DNA of 5,530 nt from the NCBI GenBank assembly GCA_018400515.1, contig JAGYMR010000196.1, positions 1 through 5,530 on the forward strand, written 5' to 3'. This document shows positions 1 through 5,530 of this stretch, piece after piece; the first letter of the stretch is position 1, and each line of letters opens with the position of its first letter. The DNA comes from Tangfeifania sp. GTDB taxonomy: Bacteria; Bacteroidota; Bacteroidia; Bacteroidales; Prolixibacteraceae. The notes under the pieces were generated by a model. It saw only the letters and a program-made list of their open reading frames with translations, was not told the origin of the DNA and made no database searches. Position numbers and translations under genes: made by a program.

Positions 1-213
1 ACCAAATTTGCTTTAGAATTGCTTTCTAAGGCGTTTGAACCTATTTTTGGCTGCCGCACCAAACTCTGTGCAGAACCGCTCGGGGATATTGAGAAGCTTT
101 TTACCCAATGGCATGCCTGGGGCTGGCACCGGGTGACTTTTTACGGTGATTTAAAGGAGCCGGTATATGAACTGGCCGATGCGATGGGCTGGAAGGTGGT
201 TGAGGAGGCCTGA
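1..213 (+). CDS. C-terminal fragment of an unrecognised protein
   Basis: The frame is open from the first base and ends at TGA (211-213), giving 70 visible residues; the start lies off the left edge. A TTG codon at 19-21 could be read as a start, but the frame is open upstream and the fragment starts mid-domain in style, so I treat it as a 5'-truncated gene. The fragment is soluble in character: there is no membrane helix or signal peptide. It has a single GC-R-K-C-type pair of cysteines near residues 18 and 23, a Trp/His-rich stretch (QWHAWGWHRVTFYGD), and a helix-rich acidic C-terminus ending in VVEEA. I do not recognise the family. The gene converges on the minus-strand transporter genes, so it is unlikely to share their transcription unit. 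Reality of the coding frame is fairly secure; function is unknown. Confidence 0.7.
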   Translation, partial: TKFALELLSKAFEPIFGCRTKLCAEPLGDIEKLFTQWHAWGWHRVTFYGDLKEPVYELADAMGWKVVEEA

Positions 214-221
214 TTTTTTTG

Positions 222-250
222 CGGTTTCCGGCGAACGGTGCCGGAAACCG
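222..250. repeat. Perfect 11-bp inverted repeat (hairpin) between convergent genes
   Basis: The arms are CGGTTTCCGGC (222-232) and GCCGGAAACCG (240-250), with a 7-nt loop, giving a stable GC-rich stem on either strand. It sits 8 bp past the stop of the plus-strand gene and about 50 bp past the stop of the minus-strand permease, the expected place for a shared terminator. However, the only T run (214-220) lies 5' of the stem on the plus strand, so it reads as an A run after the stem on the minus strand. Neither transcript therefore has the U tract of a canonical intrinsic terminator. It may act as a 3'-end stabilising hairpin or an atypical bidirectional terminator. The stem is certain; the function is inferred. 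Confidence 0.6.
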
Positions 251-300
251 GCCTTCATGCCTGTGCCCTTGTGCAAATACAGGAATCAAAGGGATCCGGC

Positions 301-1017
301 TTAAACAAATTTTTCCCTTTTCTGGAGGTTGAACAGTCCGTACAGGATGAAGACCACAATCCCTGTTCCCAGGAATATCCGGTTTTTGGTAATGAGTCCC
401 TGCCAGATAATCTCGTTAAAGTTGTCGGGGATCTGGAAAGGATTCAGAAAAACATTCCACTGAGTACGTTCGACTGCATCCTGTAAAATGAGAAGTGCAA
501 CCCCAATCAGCACCATGGTTACGGCTGTTCCGTTCCCGTTTTTAATGAGTGTGGAGAACATAAAGGCCAGCGAACCCATGAATATGATGGGAAACATCAG
601 CTGCCCGGCCATTTCCAGAATATCAATTTTGTAAAGGAGGACAGAGGCAGCAGCGGCAAACAAGAGGGTCATGATGAAAATCAGGATGTAGATCATGACC
701 AGCCGTACCAACCAGACTTTATAGCGGTAATTGGGAATCCCGAAAAGGATTTCCAGCATGCTGGAATCGTTATCGTTCTGAATGCCAAAGACGGTGGGGT
801 AGAAGATGAGCAGAATGCCCGGAAAAATGAGCAGGCTATAGACGGTTCCCTCATTTAATGTACCCCTGTTCCAAACCGTCTGGATGGCAAAAAACAGGAA
901 AAAGGCAAAGGCAGCCAGCAGAAACCAGATAAACCGGTTGGCAAAAATGATCTTCAGGTTGTACTTCACCATTTTCATCAGGTTTATGAGCGGATTTTTC
1001 AATGCGATCGTTTTCAT
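301..1017 (-). CDS. ABC-2-type transporter permease
   Basis: This is a complete 238-residue integral membrane protein. Hydrophobic segments fall at about residues 29-46, 57-80, 101-129, 136-157, 164-180 and 211-231, giving the six-helix layout of ABC-2/NosY/GldF-like permeases, and the length is typical of that class. The stretch between helices 2 and 3 (NDNDSSMLEILFGIPNYRYK, residues 81-100) resembles the cytosolic segment where these permeases carry an E-x-x-x-x-T/M-LE-L-L-x-x-P-x-x-R pattern that contacts the ATPase. It has no ATPase of its own; the nearest one is the C-terminal domain of the fusion protein encoded 117 bp upstream on the same strand, its likely partner. The ATG at 1017 is chosen because an in-frame TAA lies upstream (1048-1050) with no other start codon between. 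No Shine-Dalgarno motif is seen. The substrate cannot be inferred from sequence. Met14 or Met16 are less likely alternative starts. Confidence 0.88.
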   Translation of the reverse strand: MKTIALKNPLINLMKMVKYNLKIIFANRFIWFLLAAFAFFLFFAIQTVWNRGTLNEGTVYSLLIFPGILLIFYPTVFGIQNDNDSSMLEILFGIPNYRYKVWLVRLVMIYILIFIMTLLFAAAASVLLYKIDILEMAGQLMFPIIFMGSLAFMFSTLIKNGNGTAVTMVLIGVALLILQDAVERTQWNVFLNPFQIPDNFNEIIWQGLITKNRIFLGTGIVVFILYGLFNLQKREKFV

Positions 1018-1061
1018 GTGCGGTTCGTTTTTTCTGTTGTCATACGATTAAAGTTTTTCAT
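1014..1061 (-). CDS. Possible 15-residue leader ORF coupled to the permease start
   Basis: An ATG at 1061 opens a frame reading MKNFNRMTTEKTNRT, whose TGA (1016-1014) overlaps the permease ATG (1017-1015) as ATGA, the classic arrangement for translational coupling. The upstream sequence is A/T-rich (CCCTTTAAAA before ATG), which suits Bacteroidota initiation. The peptide is hydrophilic, with no recognisable motif and no run of a single amino acid as in attenuation leaders. Such a short ORF with a 4-nt overlap can arise by chance, so this is a candidate only. Confidence 0.25.
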   Translation of the reverse strand: MKNFNRMTTEKTNRT

Positions 1062-1079
1062 TTTTAAAGGGATCGTATG
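1041..1079. repeat. Inverted repeat in the gap upstream of the permease gene
   Basis: CATACGAT (1041-1048) and ATCGTATG (1072-1079) are perfect 8-bp complements separated by 23 bp. Inside them TTAAA (1048-1052) and TTTAA (1063-1067) form a second, A/T-rich complementary pair, so the element could fold as a bulged, extended hairpin. In the minus-strand transcript it lies 24-62 nt before the permease start codon and encloses the start of the candidate leader ORF. It could be an operator, an mRNA processing or stability element, or a translational control hairpin; the sequence does not decide between them. Confidence 0.4.
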
Positions 1080-1112
1080 GAACGCGCAAGTTTTTTGATT
1101 ATTTTCCTGGTT

Positions 1113-1133
1113 GTGAGCATTTTACATGCTCGT
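1113..1133. repeat. Short hairpin just after the fusion gene stop codon
   Basis: GAGCAT (1115-1120) and ATGCTC (1126-1131) pair across a 5-nt loop, and two G-T wobbles extend the stem to about 8 bp (1113-1133). In the minus-strand transcript it begins 1-2 nt after the fusion gene's TGA (1137-1135). What follows is mixed sequence rather than a U tract, so it is not a canonical terminator, and read-through into the permease gene is expected. It may be a 3'-end or intercistronic mRNA hairpin that lets the two genes be expressed at different levels. Confidence 0.35.
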
Positions 1134-1134
1134 T

Positions 1135-4100
1135 TCATACAAAATCTTTTAATAAGCACAAATAGGAATCCTCGAGATGGGGAGAGACATTAACGGCCTC
1201 TTCCGATGGTTTTTCCTTGGCTAACAGCCTTACTTTAATGTTTTCCCCTTCGCGCATGTGATGGACAATGAGCTGTTTATTTGCAAATTGGTCGAATTCG
1301 GCGGCAGGCAGGGTCATTTGCCAGACAAAGTTTTCCCCCATCCGGACCATCTCGTTCGGCGTTCCAAAATATTTCAGGTCGCCGCGGTTAATGACAGCCA
1401 CCTGGTTACAGGAGCTGGAAATATCTTCGATGATGTGCGTGGAGAAGATAACGATCCGCTCCCGGCTCAGCTCCACCAGCAGATTCCGGAAACGGATCCG
1501 CTCGCGGGGGTCGAGTCCGGCAGTGGGTTCATCGACGACCAGGATGCGCGGCAGGTTCAGGAGGATCTGGGCAATACCGATCCGCTGTTTCATCCCGCCG
1601 GAGAAAGAACCGATTTTATCATCTTTCCGGTCGTACATATGAACGTTTTTAAGGACATAAGCGATGCGTTCATTTCTCAGATTTGCATCCCGAATTCCTT
1701 TCAGGATGGATTGATAGTCGAGAAATTCCCAGGCGGACATATTTTCGTAAGTTCCAAAGGCCTGGGGCAGATAGCCGATAAGCCCCTGAAGCTCTTCCCG
1801 GTTTTTCTGGGTGTCCATTCCGTTGATCCAGATCTTTCCGTAGCTCTGTTCGAGGATCCCGCAAATAATCCGCATCATGGTCGATTTTCCTGCACCGTTG
1901 GGACCCAGCAGTCCGAACATACCGGTTTTTATCTCCAGGGAGACCCCATTCAGTGCCCGGAAAGGAACTTTACGTTTTCCGATCACCGGGATCTGCCTGA
2001 TCAGCGTGAAATAGCCCCGGCGGAAGCCCCCTAACCGGCCTCCGATGCGGGCAATGTTGAGCTTCTTGTTGTGCACGTATTCCGATGAGCTGTAAATTAC
2101 CAGGAGCAGCAGCCAGACCACCCCTACAAAAATGACCATTCCCGTATTTTCCCAGCGCAAAAAGAAAATAAAAAGGAACAGCGCCGGAACCCCCCAGTAT
2201 ATGAGATTATACGTGATGCGTTTTATTTTCAGAAAAACAGGATTCCGGGTGGCACCGTACCTGTTTTTCAGGATCCCGGCAAGCGGAAGGTAGATCAGGA
2301 AAAGGAAGAAGAAGATGATATGGCTCATGATCCACATCCATCCGTTGCTTTCGAGGTAAAAAAAGGTAAAATATATAAGAAACCCGAAAAGCGGGACCTG
2401 CCAGATGAGGTCGTAAAAATCGCGAACCTTTCTGTAATCTTTAAGCAGTCCAGCTCTTTCCCGGATTTTTATTCCCGATTTCCATTCACGGACGAACCGG
2501 CTGTCGCGGTCATATATTTTGACCAGTTTGCGAATGACGATCCGGATGGGCTCATTTTCGTCGATCACTTTAGAACTGGCCTGGCGCAGACTGGTAAGAA
2601 TAAAGGCGGTAACCCCGGGGATCAGAATGGTGATTAGCATGAATCCCAGCAGTTTCCAGATGAAGGCATCCACTTCGAAATAGATCAGTGCAGCGGCGGC
2701 AGTGAAAAGGAGCAGCTGTGCCGCTTTTAGTGTCCAGTGCAGTGATTTCATCCAGTTAATGGCATTTTCGAGGCCAAAATAGAGGGTGGGCACAAAAATC
2801 AGGGTCAGCAGAGTGCTGACGGACAGGCCTCCGATGACAGTAATGGCAAAGGGTGCACCAATGGCGCCCACATATTCCGATTGACCCATTGCCAGGGGCA
2901 TCATGGCCACAATGGTCGTTATGGCCGTAATCAGTATCGGACGGACCCGCGAAAGGCCGGCCGTGATCAATGCCCGGGATTTCCGGTATCCCCGCTTGCG
3001 CAGGATGTTGGTAAAATCGATCAGGATTATTCCGTTATTGACCACCACTCCCAGCAGGATGATAAAACCGGTGAGGGTGTTGGCATTAAACAGACTGTTG
3101 CCGGTAAAGATCAGTGCCAGGAACGAACCAATGGCTGCCAGTGGCACCGAGAACATCAATACCACGGGAGTGCTCAGCGATTCAAAAACCGAGGCCAGGA
3201 TCATCAGGATCAGAATGAAAGCGGCCGCAATGAGGAAATAGAACTCCGAATACTGGTCCTCCTCGTGGATTACCTCAATGGCCACTCCCGGAGGGATTTT
3301 ATAGTTGCTGACAATCTCATCGATTTCGAGGCGATAGGTTTCCAGGAGGTCTTTGGACTGTTCCGCCTCTGCCACAAACCGGTAAAAGATCTCGATCTGT
3401 TTTTCCTGATTCACCCGGTTAATGCTGGCGATTCCGTCCGAATAAACCAGCTCAGAGATATCCTGTAAATCGTGAACACTGCCCTGGTTGCTGCTTATTT
3501 TCAGATTTTGCAGGTCATCGAAGGTTTTCTCCGTATTTTCCTTCTCTTCGGGAAGGTCCCCTTTCACGATGATCTCGTACTCTTCGGTGCCTTGTTTAAA
3601 CTGGATGCCCGAAGTAAATTCGTTCGAAAAGGTGCCCAGTTCAGATGCGATGCTGTTCAGGCTAATGCCGAATTCGGTCAGCAGCCGCTGGTTAAAGTAG
3701 AGGTGCAACTCGGGTCTGTTGCCCGAGACACTGACATTAGCACTCCGGATGGATTCCAGGTTTTCGATGTAGTATTCCACGTCTTCGGCCACCCCTTTCA
3801 TCACCTCAAAATTTTCTCCTTTGATCACCACCCGTTCACGGTTGGTACCGATGCCCAGAAACCGGCCGAAGTTTTCCATTCCGGAGCCGCCGCCTCTGCC
3901 GCCGAATCTTGAACTGGAGGCTGGTGCCGTGAGGCTGATCTCCCCTTTGGAAATATTGTTTACCAGGTCCTCCACTTTCGATTTAATTTCCCCCAGGGAG
4001 CGGTCGTTAATGTCCTGAAAGTCTTCCTGCAGCTGTACCGTGATGATGGCTTCCTCCTCCTGGATGTTGGAAATGACATCCTTGCGCTCTTCGATCTCCT

Positions 4101-5530
4101 CCAGGCGGCTCTCCACATCGGAAACCACCTGGTCGGTGGCCTCCAGGGTTGCCCCTGTCGGCATGGTTACATACACTGAAAACCGGTCCTCTTCCACCTC
4201 CTCGAGCGTATTCACACTGATCCCCAGGGCAATAAAAATGGTGATAAAAAACAGGACGATGGCTCCCACCACTGTGGCGGCAGGTGACCGCATCGTGGTT
4301 TTCAGCAGCAATACATAAACCTGAAGGATCCGGTTATTTGTTGTAACCTTCTCATAGAAAATGTTGTGCGAAGTTTTCCTTTTCAACAGAAAATGGGCGG
4401 CCATGGGGATCAGCAGGAGCGCCACGAAAAGGGAGACGGTCAGGGTGGAGATGATGGAGACACCCACATGGTTCCCCAACAGTTTGATCATGTACTCGGC
4501 AGAGAACAGAAAAGGGAGGAAGACGGTAATGGTTGTCAGCGTGGCAGCAATGATCGAGCGCCAAACCTCCGATGTGCCCTGGGTCACTGCCTTGTCGGGG
4601 CCAAAGTGTTTTCCTGACAGGCGGTAGATATTTTCCAGCACCACCACGCTGTTGTCGAGCAGCATTCCGATGGCCAGCACGAGTCCGACAAGCGTGAGGC
4701 TGTTAATCGATATGTTGAAAGCATAAAACAGGTTGAAGGCGGTGAAAACCGAAACCGGGATGGCCAGGGCAATGATGGAGACGATCCGCAGGTTTTTCAG
4801 GAATATCCATAGCACAAAAATGGCCAGCAAACCCCCCACCAGCGCCAGATTGATAATCTGGTCGATGTTTTTCTCCATTGTTTCGGCCGTGTTGGTCTGC
4901 ACCACCACTTCCACATCTTTGGAAGCCAGCTTTTCATTGATTTCGGCAATGTGTTTCTGAACCTCTTCCGAGAGTTCGATGAGGTTGGCCTGGGAATCGC
5001 TTACCAGCATCATGGATACGGCATCCAGGCCATTTACGCGGCTGATGGTCTCCTCCTCCTTCACGCCAAAATATACATCGGCCACATCTTTCAGGAATAC
5101 CGGTCCTTCCGCCAGAACGATGTTTTCAATATCGGTTACGGTTTCATATTCGGCGGTCACATGGACAAAATACTGTTTTTGGGCATCGTGCAGGTACCCG
5201 GCAAAGGTCCGGTTGGCCGCGTTTTGAGAGATGGCGTTCCTGATCTGGAAGGGGGTGATGTCGTAAGCCTCACAGGCCTCTTTATCGTAAGTTACCTCGA
5301 TGGAACGTTCCTTTCCCCCGAACACGTTGACAGAGGCAATTCCGTCGATGTTCTCAAATTCGGCAGCGATCTCCTGATCCACGATATTCCGCAGCCGGTT
5401 CGTGCCCCCGCTGCCTCTCACCTGGAGTTCCATGAACTGGTTGGCGATCTGCTGCAGATCGACGCGGTTGACCGTGACGGTAAAGTTATCGTCAAAGTCT
5501 TCGGCCACCTGGTCGATCTTTTCCTGCAGT
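1135..5530 (-). CDS. RND efflux permease fused to an ABC ATPase (5'-truncated by window)
   Basis: One uninterrupted frame runs from the right edge to TGA at 1137-1135; the GTG at 5508 is internal, since LQEKIDQ precedes it in frame. Residue numbers below count that GTG codon as 1; 1,457 residues follow from it. Residues 1-920 are an RND permease missing helix 1 and part of the first periplasmic loop. They show porter-domain sequence at 1-215, helices 2-7 at about 217-431, a second periplasmic loop at 432-753, and helices 8-12 at about 755-915. Relay positions compared with AcrB: Asp285 (D407), Asn286 (D408), Asn824 (K940), Arg854 (R971), Thr861 (T978). Residues 921-1179 add about six hydrophobic segments. 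Residues 1180-1385 are an ABC ATPase, followed by about 70 residues ending with an LEDSYLCLL motif like that of ABC-2 exporter ATPases. The RND part should sit in the inner membrane and export small molecules or lipids through an adaptor and outer-membrane channel. The fused ATPase probably serves the ABC-2 permease encoded next downstream. Substrate unknown. Confidence 0.92.
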   Translation of the reverse strand, partial: LQEKIDQVAEDFDDNFTVTVNRVDLQQIANQFMELQVRGSGGTNRLRNIVDQEIAAEFENIDGIASVNVFGGKERSIEVTYDKEACEAYDITPFQIRNAISQNAANRTFAGYLHDAQKQYFVHVTAEYETVTDIENIVLAEGPVFLKDVADVYFGVKEEETISRVNGLDAVSMMLVSDSQANLIELSEEVQKHIAEINEKLASKDVEVVVQTNTAETMEKNIDQIINLALVGGLLAIFVLWIFLKNLRIVSIIALAIPVSVFTAFNLFYAFNISINSLTLVGLVLAIGMLLDNSVVVLENIYRLSGKHFGPDKAVTQGTSEVWRSIIAATLTTITVFLPFLFSAEYMIKLLGNHVGVSIISTLTVSLFVALLLIPMAAHFLLKRKTSHNIFYEKVTTNNRILQVYVLLLKTTMRSPAATVVGAIVLFFITIFIALGISVNTLEEVEEDRFSVYVTMPTGATLEATDQVVSDVESRLEEIEERKDVISNIQEEEAIITVQLQEDFQDINDRSLGEIKSKVEDLVNNISKGEISLTAPASSSRFGGRGGGSGMENFGRFLGIGTNRERVVIKGENFEVMKGVAEDVEYYIENLESIRSANVSVSGNRPELHLYFNQRLLTEFGISLNSIASELGTFSNEFTSGIQFKQGTEEYEIIVKGDLPEEKENTEKTFDDLQNLKISSNQGSVHDLQDISELVYSDGIASINRVNQEKQIEIFYRFVAEAEQSKDLLETYRLEIDEIVSNYKIPPGVAIEVIHEEDQYSEFYFLIAAAFILILMILASVFESLSTPVVLMFSVPLAAIGSFLALIFTGNSLFNANTLTGFIILLGVVVNNGIILIDFTNILRKRGYRKSRALITAGLSRVRPILITAITTIVAMMPLAMGQSEYVGAIGAPFAITVIGGLSVSTLLTLIFVPTLYFGLENAINWMKSLHWTLKAAQLLLFTAAAALIYFEVDAFIWKLLGFMLITILIPGVTAFILTSLRQASSKVIDENEPIRIVIRKLVKIYDRDSRFVREWKSGIKIRERAGLLKDYRKVRDFYDLIWQVPLFGFLIYFTFFYLESNGWMWIMSHIIFFFLFLIYLPLAGILKNRYGATRNPVFLKIKRITYNLIYWGVPALFLFIFFLRWENTGMVIFVGVVWLLLLVIYSSSEYVHNKKLNIARIGGRLGGFRRGYFTLIRQIPVIGKRKVPFRALNGVSLEIKTGMFGLLGPNGAGKSTMMRIICGILEQSYGKIWINGMDTQKNREELQGLIGYLPQAFGTYENMSAWEFLDYQSILKGIRDANLRNERIAYVLKNVHMYDRKDDKIGSFSGGMKQRIGIAQILLNLPRILVVDEPTAGLDPRERIRFRNLLVELSRERIVIFSTHIIEDISSSCNQVAVINRGDLKYFGTPNEMVRMGENFVWQMTLPAAEFDQFANKQLIVHHMREGENIKVRLLAKEKPSEEAVNVSPHLEDSYLCLLKDFV
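1138..1971 (-). other. C-terminal ABC ATPase domain of the fusion protein
   Basis: All nucleotide-binding motifs are intact (residues numbered from the GTG at 5508): Walker A GPNGAGKST (1202-1210, bases 1879-1905), Q-loop Gln1249 in YLPQAF, signature FSGGMKQR (1302-1309), Walker B VVDE (1324-1327, bases 1528-1539), D-loop GLDP (1331-1334) and switch His1358 in STHIIED. The sequence style, including GMFGLLGPNG, EFLDY, RIRFRNLL and SCNQVAV, is that of the BcrA-type 'ABC drug-resistance-like' ATPases that partner ABC-2 permeases, judged from memory of that family. This ATPase class normally occurs as a separate protein of roughly 250-320 residues. The domain looks catalytically competent. The usual A-loop aromatic ahead of the first strand is not evident; Phe1183 is the nearest candidate. 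Confidence 0.9.
1972..2748 (-). other. Extra membrane region linking the RND and ABC domains
   Basis: This covers residues 921-1179 of the fusion (numbered from the GTG at 5508), beyond the normal C-terminus of an RND permease. Hydrophobic segments fall at about 928-945, 951-972, 1035-1052, 1057-1079, 1101-1118 and 1122-1140. A loop of about 60 residues between the second and third (973-1034) is rich in Arg and Lys, as expected for a cytosolic loop. Starting from the cytosolic end of RND helix 12, two plus four helices return the chain to the cytoplasm, placing the ATPase correctly. I do not recognise this region as a known domain. It lacks an obvious ABC-2 permease signature, so it may be a dedicated tether, a half-permease, or a docking platform for the neighbouring permease. 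The helix count is by eye. Confidence 0.65.

Noticed and set aside
214..300. Additional 5-bp complementary pairs such as CCTGT (260-264) with ACAGG (279-283)
   Set aside because: Too short and not followed by a U tract on either strand; expected by chance.
1018..1134. Possible Bacteroidota promoter (TTG, about 20 bp, TAAAAATG) on the minus strand
   Set aside because: The -7-like element matches the TAnnTTTG consensus only in part, and such matches are frequent in A/T-rich gaps; not enough to call a promoter.
1258..2034. Plus-strand open frame of 258 codons
   Set aside because: It lies wholly antisense to the ABC ATPase domain, whose motifs are unmistakable on the minus strand; its own translation shows no family motif and a low-complexity, shadow-like composition.
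2881..3468. Plus-strand open frame of 195 codons
   Set aside because: It is antisense to RND helices 8-11; the translation is rich in Gln, His, Asp and Gly, typical of the complement of hydrophobic helix codons, and has no recognisable domain.
3472..3912. Plus-strand open frame of 146 codons
   Set aside because: It is antisense to the second periplasmic loop of the RND domain and shows no motif; treated as a shadow frame.
5506..5508. GTG at 5508 as the start of the fusion gene
   Set aside because: The frame stays open to the window edge (LQEKIDQ upstream), and RND helix 1 plus part of the first periplasmic loop would be missing, so the real start must lie beyond 5530.
1..5530. CRISPR arrays, tRNA or rRNA genes, insertion sequences, phage attachment sites
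   Set aside because: I saw no regularly spaced direct repeats, cloverleaf or rRNA sequence, transposase frames or terminal repeats in the window.

Overview
The window looks like a piece of a Bacteroidota chromosome. This rests on the protein style (Bacteroidota-like RND and ABC-2 sequences), moderate G+C, and start codons preceded by A-rich sequence with no Shine-Dalgarno motif. No taxonomic marker is present, so the assignment is an inference.

Layout, left to right. (1) Positions 1-213, plus strand: the last 70 codons of a gene entering from the left edge; I do not recognise the family. (2) Positions 214-300: a short convergent intergenic gap with a perfect 11-bp inverted repeat. (3) Positions 301-1017, minus strand: a complete 238-residue, six-helix ABC-2-type permease. 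(4) Positions 1018-1134: an intergenic gap with two inverted repeats and a possible 15-residue leader ORF whose TGA overlaps the permease ATG as ATGA. (5) Positions 1135-5530, minus strand: one uninterrupted reading frame of more than 1,460 codons, open at the right edge. It encodes an RND-type efflux permease lacking about 100-130 N-terminal residues in this window, followed by an extra membrane region of about six helices, and then a complete ABC ATPase domain with all nucleotide-binding motifs.

The central observation is the fusion of an RND permease (a class normally driven by the ion gradient) to an ABC ATPase of the drug-resistance type in one polypeptide, with an ABC-2 permease encoded directly downstream on the same strand. 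The simplest reading is a two-gene minus-strand transcription unit, fusion first and permease second, in which the fused ATPase energises the ABC-2 permease, so that an RND pump and an ABC exporter are physically tied together. An even number of extra helices would keep the ATPase in the cytoplasm, as required. The RND half keeps one relay Asp but has Asn at the positions of the second Asp and the Lys of AcrB. An adaptor (HlyD/AcrA type) and a TolC-type channel would be expected upstream, beyond position 5530, but are not visible here.
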